Shown here: one piece after another, positions 16,496-26,952 of the stretch | How positions within the stretch are numbered: position 1 is the stretch's first letter | Layout: every line of letters begins with the position of its first letter | Assembly (NCBI GenBank): GCA_951812755.1 | Contig: OX638329.1 | Coordinates: 5,729,563 to 5,793,562, forward strand | From: an uncultured Latescibacterota bacterium | GTDB taxonomy: Bacteria; Latescibacterota; UBA2968 | Reading direction: 5' to 3' | DNA length: 64,000 bases | Notes under the pieces: generated by a model | What the model was told of the DNA's origin: nothing | The model's database searches: none | The model's input: only the letters and a program-made list of their open reading frames with translations | Translations under genes and position numbers: made by a program

Positions 16496-17827
16496 ATGGG
16501 AATAGAAAAAATCACAGAATCAATCGCCGAGTTCTTTAAGTTTAACGCACAAAACACAGATTGGCGCACAGAAATAACAGGTGGTGTGACGACATTTGTG
16601 ACAATGGCTTATATCATAGCCGTGAATCCGGGCATCTTATCTGACGCATTGGGCGTGGATTTATTTCCCGAATTGTTATTTGCAACGTGTGCTTCTGCAG
16701 CAATAGCAACAATACTGATGGGACTTCTGGCAAATTATCCCTTTGCCCTGGCGCCCGGCATGGGCCTCAACGCATTTTTTACCTACACAATTGTACTGGG
16801 CATGGGCGTGCCCTGGAAATTGGCTCTGGGCGTGGTACTGGCCTCGGGACTTTTGTTCTTATTATTAACCGTGTTGCGGGTGCGCGAGGCAATTATCACA
16901 GCAGTGCCCCAACCCCTCAAACTCGCCGCCGCCGCGGGTATTGGACTATTTATTGCGTTTATCGGATTAAAAAATGCGGGTTTTATTGTCGATAACCAGG
17001 CCACATTGGTCAGCCTGGGCAATGTGTACTCAGGACCTGTTGGATTGGCACTGGTGGGACTTTTGGGCACCGCCATCATGCTGGTGCGCGGCATCCGCGG
17101 TGCAATTTTACTCGGCGTAATCGGCGTCACCTTCTTGTCCATGGTCTTCGGGCTTACGCCGTGGCCAACAGGTGTCACAAGCCTGCCCGTTTGGCCCACC
17201 CATCTCTTTGGAGAAGCCATCTATAATCTGCCTCTCGCATTTCACACAGCAGTAATTGAACTCGTCTTTGCTTTTCTATTTGTCGATCTATTTGATACCA
17301 TGGGCACACTGGTGGGATTATCCGAACGCGTGGGATTCCTCAATAAGCGAGGGCAATTGCCGCGCGCCAACAGGGCACTGCTATCAGACTCTGTTGGAAC
17401 CGTATGTGGCAGCGTATTGGGCACGTCAACAGTAACGACCTACATCGAAAGTGCCGCGGGTATATCATCGGGCGCCCGCACTGGCTTTGCCAGCCTGGTG
17501 ACCGGAGGACTATTTGTCTGTGCCCTATTCCTGACCCCTCTGGTCCAGGCCATTCCGTCCTTTGCCACAGCACCCGCGCTCATTGTCGTAGGCGTCATGA
17601 TGATGGCCTCCGCTGCACGCATTGTCTGGGATGATATGTCGGATGCCGTACCCGCTTTTCTGACACTGATTGCGATTCCCCTGACATTCAGCATTGCCGA
17701 TGGGCTGGCTCTCGGATTTATTGCCTATCCCATAATCAAGCGATTGAGCAAAAAAGGCTCTGAAGTGCATCCGCTCATGGATGTGCTGGCGATCATTTTT
17801 ATTCTCAAATATGTCTTTATGGCGTAA
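16496..17827 (+). CDS. NCS2-family purine (guanine/hypoxanthine) permease, AzgA-like
   Basis: 443 residues with about 12-14 transmembrane helices. Motifs of the AzgA/PbuG branch are present: TMAYIIAVNPGILSD, FALAPGMGLNAFFTY, and GTSTVTTYIESAAGISSGAR TG. It should bring adenine, guanine or hypoxanthine into the cell by proton symport at the inner membrane. SD AAGGA precedes the ATG. No purine riboswitch is visible in the short leader. It is divergent from the tnpB remnant and alone before the TonB receptors. Confidence 0.88.
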   Translation: MGIEKITESIAEFFKFNAQNTDWRTEITGGVTTFVTMAYIIAVNPGILSDALGVDLFPELLFATCASAAIATILMGLLANYPFALAPGMGLNAFFTYTIVLGMGVPWKLALGVVLASGLLFLLLTVLRVREAIITAVPQPLKLAAAAGIGLFIAFIGLKNAGFIVDNQATLVSLGNVYSGPVGLALVGLLGTAIMLVRGIRGAILLGVIGVTFLSMVFGLTPWPTGVTSLPVWPTHLFGEAIYNLPLAFHTAVIELVFAFLFVDLFDTMGTLVGLSERVGFLNKRGQLPRANRALLSDSVGTVCGSVLGTSTVTTYIESAAGISSGARTGFASLVTGGLFVCALFLTPLVQAIPSFATAPALIVVGVMMMASAARIVWDDMSDAVPAFLTLIAIPLTFSIADGLALGFIAYPIIKRLSKKGSEVHPLMDVLAIIFILKYVFMA

Positions 17828-17897
17828 GAGGCGTGGCTCCTGATCACCGCTTTTGTTCGTGACATTTGTATTTTTTTTCTCTATTATTTTAAAATCA

Positions 17898-17935
17898 AAA
17901 CCTCTGGATAGCGGCTCAAGCATGCCGCGATGACT
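17898..17935. repeat. REP-like palindrome, single copy
   Basis: CCTCTGGATAGCGGCTCAAG then CATGCCGCGATGAC, a slightly diverged copy of the array unit at 1946-2330, between the permease and the first TonB receptor. Confidence 0.7.
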
Positions 17936-17975
17936 ACCAAAACCTTTTATTCGCGACCACCTTCAAGGAGGCGTT

Positions 17976-20834
17976 ATGCGTGCATTGTGTGTCATCTGTC
18001 TCATACTGTGGAGTACCTGCTCGGTCGTAGCTCAGGATATGGGTAGCTTGACTGGAAAAGTGGAAGATGAGACGGGAGAAGCATTATTCGCGGCCAATGT
18101 CATAGCCAAAGGACCGGCCATTGAGGGCATACGGGGTGTAATCACAAATGAACAAGGGGTCTATCGCATCGACCGCTTGCCGCCGGGCATTTACGAAATC
18201 ACCATCAGTTATATCGGATATGAAACCATGGTTGCGTCCGGCATAGAAATCCGCGCTGGCGAAAGTATAACGCGAGACTTCAAGTTGACCGCCGTAGCCC
18301 TCATTGGCCAACAGGTCGTGGTATCGGCATCGCGCAAACAGGAGAAAGCCCTGGAGGCACCCGCATCAATAGCAACGATCGAAGCATCCGAAATCAGAGA
18401 TCGGGGGGTCTTGTCGCCAACTGAGCATATCAAAGCCCTGCCCGGCGTAGATTTTTCTAAAACGGGCATCTCACAAAGCAACGTGGTGGTTCGCGGATTC
18501 AACAATGTATTTTCTGGCGCACTGCTCACACTTGTTGACAACCGCATAGCCCGCGTTCCATCTCTGCGTTTCAATGCCTTTGACATGATCCCTATTGCCA
18601 GTGACGACATTGAGCGCATTGAAGTGGTTTTGGGACCCGGATCCGCGCTTTACGGTCCCAACAGCTCCAGTGGCGTAATGCACATTATCACCCGCTCGCC
18701 ATTTGGATCAGAAGGCAATACAATTTCTATATCTGGCGGCCAGCGCAGTGTGCAAAAATTATCACTGCGGCACGCCAGCAGCCTCAACAACAAGATCGGG
18801 ATCAAAGTTTCGGGTGGGTATAGTTCAGCCCATGACTGGGAGTACATCGATCCTCTGGAAGTGGCAGCACGCGGTGAAAATCCACGCGATTACAACTCAA
18901 AAAAGATGATGGGAGAACTCAGACTCGATTATCGACCAACAGATGACCTGACAATCATAGGATCAACGGGTTATACAAAAACGAGCAGCATCGAATTGAC
19001 GGGTTTGGGCGCGGGACAGGCAAAAGACTGGACCTATAATTTTTATCAAGGCCGCCTGCTATATCGCGGGTGGTTCGCACAAGTCTTCTACAACGCCAGC
19101 AATGCAGGTGGCACGAGATTGCTCATACCCGACGACCCAATCGTAGATAATTCAAATTTGATGGTCCTGCAATTGCAACACAATGCCAGTTTGGGACAGA
19201 AACAACACTTTGCTTATGGTGCTGACATGCTGCGAACCCGACCCGTGACAGGGGGCACTATAAATGGCATACATGAAGACATTGATAACATCGATGAATA
19301 CGGGGCTTATTTGCAAAGTGAAACCAGCCTGAGCGACCAGATCGACCTGGTATTGGCCGGACGCATCGACAAGCACAGCCATGTTGAAGATCCGTTTTTC
19401 TCTCCCCGCGCAGCACTGGTCATCAAACCCAGACCACTCAACACCCTGCGATTGACATATAACCGCGCATTTAGCACGCCTTCGACCACCAACTTATTTT
19501 TGGACCGGATCGGCCTCCCCGATCCCTTTGGGTTCGGGGCATTGCAATCGTCATTGGGATTTAATCCAGCAATTGACGTTCGCGCACAGGGCACCGCCGG
19601 TACCGGATTCACATTTCGCAGAGACGTCAATGGCTTACCCATGTATCGAACGCCCTTCGCGCCCATAGCGGGATTGTCAAAAGATCACTACTTCTCTCTG
19701 CACGATCCCCAGGGCACCAATTTGATGTGGGGCACTGCCAGATCAATAATAATGAGTATCCTCCTGGCGGAACTGGAACCTCTCGCAACAGGGCTTTTCG
19801 TAGATCGGCTTGGACTACCACAAGATCAAGCGGCTGCGGTAGCCGCACAACTGGTCGGAGACTTTCCCGGGATTATCCCAGAACAACTGCCGGGTTTGCA
19901 AAATACGGCGGGGACACTGAATACAGCAACGGCGAGTTTTGATCCCGAGCCCAGCCTCGCCACTGCAGTGGCAGACATAAACAAAATCGAATCGACCATC
20001 ACAGAAACCTTTGAAGTGGGATACAAAGGCGTCATCAATAACAAACTCATTCTCGCAGCCGATGCCTACCTGAGCAGAAAAAGAAATTTCACCAGCCCGT
20101 TGCGGATTGTAACACCCAATGTATTTCTCGCACCCGGTCCTATGAGCGAGGCTCTAACAAACGGGATCACCGAGAATTTGAAAGACCCCGCCAATGCAAG
20201 TCTCGCAATTGCCATCGGTCTTTTAGATCAGCTCAACCTGCCGGATTTGGGCCTAATTGGCAATGGCAATGGGACAGGAATAGATGAATTGACGCAGTTA
20301 TTTGTATCCAACGCCGCGGGGATTCCCTTTGGCACCATATCGCCTGAACAGGCATCAGATCCCACAGCAGTAATGGTCGCATATCGCAATTTTGGTCGCA
20401 TAACACTCTACGGTGCCGACCTGTCGTTTGCGTATTATCCAAACGAAATGTGGACTTTTACCGGCAATTACTCCTATGTCAGCGATGATTGGTTCCCCAA
20501 TTTAGACAACATCGGCGACATTGCCCTCAATGCCCCCCGGCACAAATTTAACATCGGTGTCGATTGTCAACTGCCCAATACACCGCTCACGATCCGAGGG
20601 AAATTGAGCTATCGCGGTGGTTTTCCAATGCAATCGGGTGTATATGTCGGTGATGTAGATGCCTATACTGTATTGGACCTTAATTTCGCATATCAGTTGC
20701 CACTTTCAAATGATCGCTACAAGATCACCTGGAATGTGGAAGCCAGCAACGTATTAAACCAGGAATATCGATCATTTATCGGTGCGCCATTTATTGGACG
20801 CCTGCTCTTAACTGGCCTGAATATTCGGTTCTAA
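17976..20834 (+). CDS. TonB-dependent receptor 1 with carboxypeptidase-regulatory domain
   Basis: 952 residues: signal peptide (1-20), carboxypeptidase-regulatory-like domain (about 24-105), TonB plug (about 120-230, with GVDFSKTGISQSNVVVRGFN and VLGPGSALYGPNSSSGVM), then a long barrel ending in ...LLLTGLNIRF with a terminal Phe. It should import a bulky nutrient across the outer membrane. SD AAGGAGG. It is highly similar to the next gene; the two form a tandem duplication. No SusD-like partner lies beside them. Confidence 0.92.
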   Translation: MRALCVICLILWSTCSVVAQDMGSLTGKVEDETGEALFAANVIAKGPAIEGIRGVITNEQGVYRIDRLPPGIYEITISYIGYETMVASGIEIRAGESITRDFKLTAVALIGQQVVVSASRKQEKALEAPASIATIEASEIRDRGVLSPTEHIKALPGVDFSKTGISQSNVVVRGFNNVFSGALLTLVDNRIARVPSLRFNAFDMIPIASDDIERIEVVLGPGSALYGPNSSSGVMHIITRSPFGSEGNTISISGGQRSVQKLSLRHASSLNNKIGIKVSGGYSSAHDWEYIDPLEVAARGENPRDYNSKKMMGELRLDYRPTDDLTIIGSTGYTKTSSIELTGLGAGQAKDWTYNFYQGRLLYRGWFAQVFYNASNAGGTRLLIPDDPIVDNSNLMVLQLQHNASLGQKQHFAYGADMLRTRPVTGGTINGIHEDIDNIDEYGAYLQSETSLSDQIDLVLAGRIDKHSHVEDPFFSPRAALVIKPRPLNTLRLTYNRAFSTPSTTNLFLDRIGLPDPFGFGALQSSLGFNPAIDVRAQGTAGTGFTFRRDVNGLPMYRTPFAPIAGLSKDHYFSLHDPQGTNLMWGTARSIIMSILLAELEPLATGLFVDRLGLPQDQAAAVAAQLVGDFPGIIPEQLPGLQNTAGTLNTATASFDPEPSLATAVADINKIESTITETFEVGYKGVINNKLILAADAYLSRKRNFTSPLRIVTPNVFLAPGPMSEALTNGITENLKDPANASLAIAIGLLDQLNLPDLGLIGNGNGTGIDELTQLFVSNAAGIPFGTISPEQASDPTAVMVAYRNFGRITLYGADLSFAYYPNEMWTFTGNYSYVSDDWFPNLDNIGDIALNAPRHKFNIGVDCQLPNTPLTIRGKLSYRGGFPMQSGVYVGDVDAYTVLDLNFAYQLPLSNDRYKITWNVEASNVLNQEYRSFIGAPFIGRLLLTGLNIRF

Positions 20835-20894
20835 TACTTTCTCAGTCCCTTCTCCATAAAGAAAAATCCGGACCATAGCGATAAGGAGGGTTTG

Positions 20895-23756
20895 ATGCGT
20901 GTATTGTATATCCTTGCTTTCGTACTGTGGAATGCCTACTCAGTCGTAGCTCAGGATTTCGGCAGTTTGACGGGCAAAGTGGAGACTGAGGACGGAGAAG
21001 CATTATTCGCGGCCAATATCGTAGTCAAAGGACCGGCCATTGAAGGTACCCGGGGTACAATCACCCATGAACGAGGTAGCTATCGCATCGACCGCTTGCC
21101 GCCGGGCATTTACGAAATCACCATCAGTTATATCGGATATGAAACCATCGTCGCAACCGGCGTAGAAATCCGCCCCGGTGAAAGTATAACGCGAAATTTC
21201 AAGTTGACCGCTGTAGCCCTCATTGGTCAGCAAGTCGTCGTCTCGGCATCCCGCAAACAAGAAAAAGCTCTGGACGCACCCGCTTCAATTTCAATAGTCG
21301 ATGCCTCTGAAATCAGAAATCGGGAAGTCTTGACCATGAGTGAATACGTCAAGACCCTGCCCGGCGTTGACTATGCTCAAACAGGCATATCGCAAGGCAG
21401 CATGGTAGTTCGCGGATTCAACAAAGTATTTTCTGGCGCATTACTCACACTCGTTGACAACCGCATTGCCCGCATCCCATCGTTGCGCCTCAATGCTTAT
21501 GATTTGATCCCCCTTACCAGCGACGATATTGAGCGCATTGAAGTGGTTTTGGGACCCGGATCCGCGCTTTACGGTCCCAACAGTGCCAATGGCGTCATGC
21601 ACATTATCACCCGCTCGCCACTTGGATCAGAAGGCAATACAATTTCCATATCTGGCGGCCAGCGCAGTGTGCGAAAATTATCACTGCGGCATGCCAGCAG
21701 CCTCAACAACAAGATCGGGATCAAATTTTCGGGTGGATATGTTGCAACCCATGACTGGGAATACGTCGATTCCCTGGAAGTGGAATCGCGCGGTTTTAAT
21801 CCACGCGATTATAGCACAGAAAGGACAAGTGGGGAGTTCAGACTCGATTTTCGACCAACAGATGACCTGACACTGATAGGGTCGGTGGGCTATTCAAAAA
21901 TGAGCGGCCTTCAACAGACGGATTTAGGCGCGGGCCAGGCGAAAGACTGGATCTATAATTTTTATCAAAGCCGTCTGCTCTATCGCGGGTGGTTCGCACA
22001 GGTCTTCTACAACACCAGTAATGCGGGCGACACGGAACTGATCACAGCCGGTGACCCAATTGTAGATAATTCACATTTGCTGGTCTTGCAACTGCAACAC
22101 AATGCCAGTTTGGGACAGAAACAACACTTTGCTTATGGTGCTGACGTGCTACTCACCCGGCCCAAAACACAGGGCACAGTACACGGCATGCATGAAGACA
22201 ACGACGACATCGATGAATACGGGGGTTATCTGCAAAGCGAAACAAGCCTGAGCGACCAAATCGATCTGATACTGGCCGGGCGCATCGACAAACACAGCTA
22301 TATAGAAGATCTGTTTTTCTCACCCCGCGCAGCACTGGTCATCAAACCCACGCCGGACAACACCCTGCGATTGACGTATAACCGCGCATTTAGCACGCCC
22401 TTAACCCCCGACTTATTTGTAGATCGAGTCGGCGTCCCCGACGTCTTTATGCTGGGGACAAATTTCAGCCCGGTATTGGGATTTAGTCCAGCAATTGACC
22501 TTCGCGCGCAGGGCACCGCTGGCACCGGGTTCACATTTCGCAGAGACGACAATGGGCTACCCATGTTTCGAACGCCCTTTGCGCCCATAGCGGGATTGTC
22601 AAAAGATCACTACTTCTCTTTGCACGATCCCCAAGCCACCAATTTGATGTGGCGCGCTGCCAGAGAGGCAATACTGGATGGCTTTCTATCTGAACTGGAA
22701 CCCCTCGCAACAGAGCTTATCGCAGGCGGGCTTGGGCTACCACCAGATCAAGCGGTTGCGCTGGTCGAAAAACTCGTCGAGATCTTTCCCGGAACTATCC
22801 CAGAACAACTGCCGGGCTTGCAAAATACGGCTGCGACACTGAATGCAGAAACGCAGGGTTTCGATCCCATACCCGACCTCGCCAATGCAGTGACAGACAT
22901 AGAAAAACTCGGATCAACCACCACAGAAACCTTTGAATTGGGATACAAAGGCGTCATCAAAAACAAACTCATTCTGGCAGCGGATGTCTATCAAACCAGA
23001 ATCAAAAATTTTGTCAGCCCGTTGCGAATTGAAACACCCAACGTATTTCTCGCACCCGGTCCCTTAAGCGAAGCCCTGACAGACGCGCTTACCGAGAACC
23101 TGAAAGACCCCGCCAATGCAAGTCTCGCACTTGCCCTTATTTTTTTAGATCAGCTCAACGAGCCAGAGTTAGGGTTGGTTGGCAATGGCAATGGAACAGG
23201 CGTGGATGAATTGACGCAGTTATTCGTAGCCAACGCCGCGCTGATCCCATTTGGCACCATAGTGCCCGAACAGGCAGCAGACCCCAATGCAGTGATAGTC
23301 GCACCTCGCAATTTTGGCAACATCACACTCTACGGTGCTGACCTATCGTTTGCGTATTACCCAAACGAAATATGGGCTTTTACCGGCAATTATTCCTACG
23401 TTAGCAAGGACTTGTTCCCCAACTTAGACAACATCGGCGACATTGCCCTCAATGCACCCCGGCACAAATTTAACATCGGTATCGATTGCCAACTGCCCAA
23501 TATACCGCTCACGATCCGAGGAAAATTGCGTTACCGCGATGGCTTTCCAATGCAATCGGGCATATATGTCGGCAAGGTAGATGCTCATACTATTTTGGAT
23601 TTGAATATCACCTATCTGTTGCCTCTTTCAAATGATCGCTTCAACACCACCCTGAGTTTGGATGCCAGCAATTTGCTAAACCAGGAATATCAATCACTTG
23701 TCGGTGCGCCCTGGATCGGACGCCTGATTACAAGCAGCTTGCATGTTCGGTTCTAA
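20895..23756 (+). CDS. TonB-dependent receptor 2, paralogue of receptor 1
   Basis: 953 residues with the same layout: signal peptide, regulatory domain, plug (VLGPGSALYGPNSANGVM) and barrel ending ...SSLHVRF. Long DNA stretches are identical to receptor 1, e.g. around the plug, while barrel loops differ (for example the DVFMLGTNFSPVLGFSP region). This points to recent duplication with divergence in ligand-contacting regions. The ATG at 20895 follows AAGGAGG and aligns with the start of receptor 1. A strong terminator follows. Confidence 0.92.
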   Translation: MRVLYILAFVLWNAYSVVAQDFGSLTGKVETEDGEALFAANIVVKGPAIEGTRGTITHERGSYRIDRLPPGIYEITISYIGYETIVATGVEIRPGESITRNFKLTAVALIGQQVVVSASRKQEKALDAPASISIVDASEIRNREVLTMSEYVKTLPGVDYAQTGISQGSMVVRGFNKVFSGALLTLVDNRIARIPSLRLNAYDLIPLTSDDIERIEVVLGPGSALYGPNSANGVMHIITRSPLGSEGNTISISGGQRSVRKLSLRHASSLNNKIGIKFSGGYVATHDWEYVDSLEVESRGFNPRDYSTERTSGEFRLDFRPTDDLTLIGSVGYSKMSGLQQTDLGAGQAKDWIYNFYQSRLLYRGWFAQVFYNTSNAGDTELITAGDPIVDNSHLLVLQLQHNASLGQKQHFAYGADVLLTRPKTQGTVHGMHEDNDDIDEYGGYLQSETSLSDQIDLILAGRIDKHSYIEDLFFSPRAALVIKPTPDNTLRLTYNRAFSTPLTPDLFVDRVGVPDVFMLGTNFSPVLGFSPAIDLRAQGTAGTGFTFRRDDNGLPMFRTPFAPIAGLSKDHYFSLHDPQATNLMWRAAREAILDGFLSELEPLATELIAGGLGLPPDQAVALVEKLVEIFPGTIPEQLPGLQNTAATLNAETQGFDPIPDLANAVTDIEKLGSTTTETFELGYKGVIKNKLILAADVYQTRIKNFVSPLRIETPNVFLAPGPLSEALTDALTENLKDPANASLALALIFLDQLNEPELGLVGNGNGTGVDELTQLFVANAALIPFGTIVPEQAADPNAVIVAPRNFGNITLYGADLSFAYYPNEIWAFTGNYSYVSKDLFPNLDNIGDIALNAPRHKFNIGIDCQLPNIPLTIRGKLRYRDGFPMQSGIYVGKVDAHTILDLNITYLLPLSNDRFNTTLSLDASNLLNQEYQSLVGAPWIGRLITSSLHVRF

Positions 23757-23775
23757 AGCTGGCCCCCATGGCCAT

Positions 23776-23812
23776 AAAAAAAATCCGAATCGCAATGATT
23801 CGGATTTTTTTT
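23776..23812. terminator. Bidirectional terminator after TonB receptor 2
   Basis: ATCCGAATC, a 5-nt loop and GATTCGGAT form a 9-bp stem flanked by an A run on the left and T8 on the right. It serves the rightward receptor genes and possibly the leftward oxidoreductase operon. Confidence 0.88.
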
Positions 23813-23817
23813 AGCAA

Positions 23818-23890
23818 GACCTCTGGATCGCGGCTTAAACCATGCCGCGATGACAACTGTCGTTCGTCACTCCGGCGTAGGCCGGAGTCC
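23818..23890. repeat. REP-like palindrome plus CTCCGG/CCGGAG palindrome
   Basis: A REP unit (TGGATCGCGGCTTAAACCAT then GCCGCGATGAC) is followed by CGTCACTCCGGCGTAGGCCG GAGTCCAG, a different hairpin of a type widely dispersed in bacterial intergenic regions. Confidence 0.7.
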
Positions 23891-23934
23891 AGTGAGTTTA
23901 GGCATGAAACTTATTTGACAGACCACTGAACGAT

Positions 23935-25125
23935 CTACTCAAGCGGTTGATACGTCCAGGATTCTGGATCGCGTTCGGGGAGGCCCAAACTATCCCAAAA
24001 AATTGTGTGTTCAAATGGCGCGAGGCGAAAATCTGGAATGGGAACTGGCGCACCGCCCAACTCCGCAGATTTATTTGCCAGAATCCCTGGCAAGCAGTAT
24101 TCAATAGCGCGATACACATCAATCGGCGATGGTTTGCCATCGAGAATAGACTGTGTAAAATGGCGGGCGAGTTTTAAGTCCGCACCGCCGTGCCCTGCAG
24201 AAGTATCATCGCCGTGCGCTCCCAGGCCAACAGGCAACACCTCCCAACCACTGCGATGATCTGCCCCGCGAGAAAAACGACGGGCGAGTTTTTCATAGCT
24301 AAACCATTCGGCACCGCCCTCAACGCCAAAGATGCGATAGCGATGTTCAGAAGGCCGGGCCGTATTCAGCGTAACCATAATCTTGATAAGCGCACCCTTC
24401 GCCGTTTCGAACACTGCGATTTGTCCGTCGGAACGCAAAGGCGCGTCAGCACTGCGGAATGGCGCGCTACGGCAAGAAACAGAAATACAGCGGTCATCGA
24501 GCACTTCGAGCAATGGCCCCAGATCATGTGTCAGATATTGAATAGGAGGTTGGTCGGCGCGCCAGATCGGCCTCGTATCGGTATGACCAGCAGCACGCGC
24601 GCGCGTCGGTGTATGACGCGAACTATCGGGACGAAAAAGCGTAGCCGGCAAATGGTGAATATATTCGCCTTCGGCAATAGAAATGGGACCAAAGCGATCT
24701 TCGGCAACCCATTTGCGGAAATAGCGAAAAAAATCCCAATAGCAGGTATTTTCTCCCAGCATATACGTTTTGCCCGTGTATTCAACGATTTGGCGCAAGT
24801 TCATACATTCTTCTTGCGTATAAGCACCGGGAACTTCAGAAAGCACATGACAACCCGCACGCATGGCCTTGCAACCGTGTTCGACCTGCAATTTGCCATT
24901 CGTGGCAACCACAATAGCATCGGGTTTGAGATCGAGCAAATCGTCAAATTCGGGCAAAATCGGAGCCGATGCACCAACCGATATTAAATGTTGCCCGGCG
25001 CGTTCTCTCAAACGCGGAAAGCGGTCGCAAGCACCGACAACCTCTGCCTCTTCCAGAGCGAGAAAATTTCTGAAATGCGTAAAACCGCGACCAAGACCAA
25101 GGATACCAACTTTGAGTTTGTCCAT
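23935..25125 (-). CDS. Gfo/Idh/MocA-family oxidoreductase
   Basis: 396 residues. N-terminal Rossmann fold with the NAD(P) motif GILGLGRGFTHF, a conserved EVPGAYTQEECMNL (the EKP-like catalytic region) and a C-terminal alpha/beta domain. Members oxidise or reduce sugars, inositols and sugar acids, so substrate is open. The ATG at 25123-25125 follows GAGGGG overlapping the pheT stop, leaving 15 bp, which implies co-transcription with pheST. The functional link to PheRS is unclear. Confidence 0.85.
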   Translation of the reverse strand: MDKLKVGILGLGRGFTHFRNFLALEEAEVVGACDRFPRLRERAGQHLISVGASAPILPEFDDLLDLKPDAIVVATNGKLQVEHGCKAMRAGCHVLSEVPGAYTQEECMNLRQIVEYTGKTYMLGENTCYWDFFRYFRKWVAEDRFGPISIAEGEYIHHLPATLFRPDSSRHTPTRARAAGHTDTRPIWRADQPPIQYLTHDLGPLLEVLDDRCISVSCRSAPFRSADAPLRSDGQIAVFETAKGALIKIMVTLNTARPSEHRYRIFGVEGGAEWFSYEKLARRFSRGADHRSGWEVLPVGLGAHGDDTSAGHGGADLKLARHFTQSILDGKPSPIDVYRAIEYCLPGILANKSAELGGAPVPIPDFRLAPFEHTIFWDSLGLPERDPESWTYQPLE

Positions 25126-25140
25126 AATTAAACCCCTCAC

Positions 25141-26826
25141 TCAAACAGATACAATGCGGATATCAACCTCAAATACACTAACGGGATAATTTATACCCCA
25201 GGTTTCGAGAACGCTGGGATGCACTTCGCCAATAAGCCCATAAACGCGCTCGCATATCCGGATCTCGCCACTGCGACCAGGCAAAAATGTGGGATGATCA
25301 ATCGGCGCAATAGTATATTCGAAATTAAAATAATAAGATAACACCTCGAGATAGCTCTGAACGCCAGACAAATTGGCTTCGTCACTCGCTTCGAGCGCGC
25401 AAAGATGAATATCTGTACGCGTGCCGTAATTCTCCCCGGGATCGAGAACCCCCACCTCACCCACTTCAAAAATCCGATGCGGGTACAGCGCACGGCGGCT
25501 TGTCGCCTCGGTCTTGAGCAAACCGGGCAGCAGCGATCCTCGAATCGCGCTGTAATTTTCGGACATGGGATTTGAAATCGAAATAATTTTTGCATCCGGA
25601 TTATTCATATCCACGGTCTGTTCTTTTTGAGAACACAGAATAGGCAAAAAGACCTCTTGAAATCCACCCCCAACCATGAGATTGCGAAATCGGTCTGCGA
25701 GATCCTCTTCTGGCGCGGCTTTGCCAACCGTAAAATCCCGGGGCATCTCGGGTTCAAAAGCCTCGTATCCCACACCGATCACAACATCTTCCACAATATC
25801 TACGGGATGCAAAATATCGTCGCGATAAGGTGCTGGACACACGCTGATACGACCGCCCTGTACATCGATATCTCGATAACCCATTGCCGTGAGTGCGGTC
25901 TCAATCTGCCCCATTGAAATATGTGACCCAACCACTTTGTAAATCTCATCTACATCCACCTGCACTGGCTCGGTCAGATCATACGGACAGGTTAGAACAC
26001 GCCCTCTTGGCGTGTGATATGGATAGCGCACAGTTACGGGATAAATGCGACCGCCCCGGTCAGCCATATTGACCGCCATAATCGCCATAGACAGGAGAAT
26101 AGCATCGAGTTCAGGCCCCGTTGCTTCGCAAAACAAAAACGTATCTCCCACTTCAACGCGCCCCAGACTCTGGCTATTAATCACGGGAGGCAGGGAAAGA
26201 ACCTCGCCGCGCGAATCGCGGATCAGGGGAAACTTATCCTTACCCTCGAGAAGATGTGCATACATCCTGCCCGTGGGATGATCGGACAAAATTTGTCGCA
26301 AAGACATCTCTTCCTCAAACTCCAGAGGGACAAAAGCTGTCGCATCGGGATCAACCGCATCGTATCGCACCGGATACACAATATCGGACGCATCGTAAAT
26401 CCCAATCGCAACAACGCTGCGACCACGCCCATACCCATCGGCGAGTTTTTCCTGCGCCTCGATAAGCGCGTCCAGTGCTGCTTCGTCAATCGCAATACCT
26501 TCACATGCAAAAGCGGCAATATAGGGACGGATATTTCGCAACCCGGCATCGACAATAACCTCCCGTTCCTGCGACATTTCAGATGTATCAAAAAAAGAAT
26601 AGTCCAGCTGAATATTCTCCCGATGGCTTTTGAGCAACCGCGCAAGCCCCTCTGCCGACCAGAGATCGGGACGATTGGTATCCTTGAGCTGAATGCGAAG
26701 CGTATCCCCATCTTCTGCATCGATTTCTGCCTTGGCAGTTTCAAGTGCAGCACTCAGGCCCTCTAAAGAATAAGCCTGCCCTGCGAGACGTTCAAAATCG
26801 GGTTTATTAACTGTAATCGTTGGCAT
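25141..26826 (-). CDS. pheT: Phenylalanyl-tRNA synthetase beta subunit, archaeal/eukaryal type
   Basis: 561 residues, shorter than the roughly 800 of typical bacterial PheT. It lacks the N-terminal tRNA-binding (EMAP-like) and C-terminal anticodon-binding domains, as in archaeal and eukaryal beta subunits. B1-like N terminus (MPTITVNKPDFERLAG), B3/B4 editing region (about 110-260), B5 domain and the catalytic-like core are present. It pairs with PheS to form the heterotetramer that charges tRNA-Phe. The ATG follows AGGAATAAAAA. Confidence 0.92.
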   Translation of the reverse strand: MPTITVNKPDFERLAGQAYSLEGLSAALETAKAEIDAEDGDTLRIQLKDTNRPDLWSAEGLARLLKSHRENIQLDYSFFDTSEMSQEREVIVDAGLRNIRPYIAAFACEGIAIDEAALDALIEAQEKLADGYGRGRSVVAIGIYDASDIVYPVRYDAVDPDATAFVPLEFEEEMSLRQILSDHPTGRMYAHLLEGKDKFPLIRDSRGEVLSLPPVINSQSLGRVEVGDTFLFCEATGPELDAILLSMAIMAVNMADRGGRIYPVTVRYPYHTPRGRVLTCPYDLTEPVQVDVDEIYKVVGSHISMGQIETALTAMGYRDIDVQGGRISVCPAPYRDDILHPVDIVEDVVIGVGYEAFEPEMPRDFTVGKAAPEEDLADRFRNLMVGGGFQEVFLPILCSQKEQTVDMNNPDAKIISISNPMSENYSAIRGSLLPGLLKTEATSRRALYPHRIFEVGEVGVLDPGENYGTRTDIHLCALEASDEANLSGVQSYLEVLSYYFNFEYTIAPIDHPTFLPGRSGEIRICERVYGLIGEVHPSVLETWGINYPVSVFEVDIRIVSV

Positions 26827-26952
26827 TTTTTATTCCTGATATTACTCAGTGAACTGGCCTGAACCAGTTGTACATCCTTACGTTGATGAACTACTGGCAC
26901 ACTTGTACCGCCCCTTAATTCTTAATTCTCAATTTTTAATTCTTAATTGACC
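26827..26952. other. pheS-pheT intergenic spacer with repeat remnants
   Basis: 126 bp containing CTGGCCTGAACCAGTTGTAC, a palindromic unit also found near 3420, 38310, 49140 and 59690, and a TTAATTCTTAATT-type simple repeat also seen beside 57410. No terminator is visible, so pheS and pheT are probably still one transcript. Confidence 0.6.
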
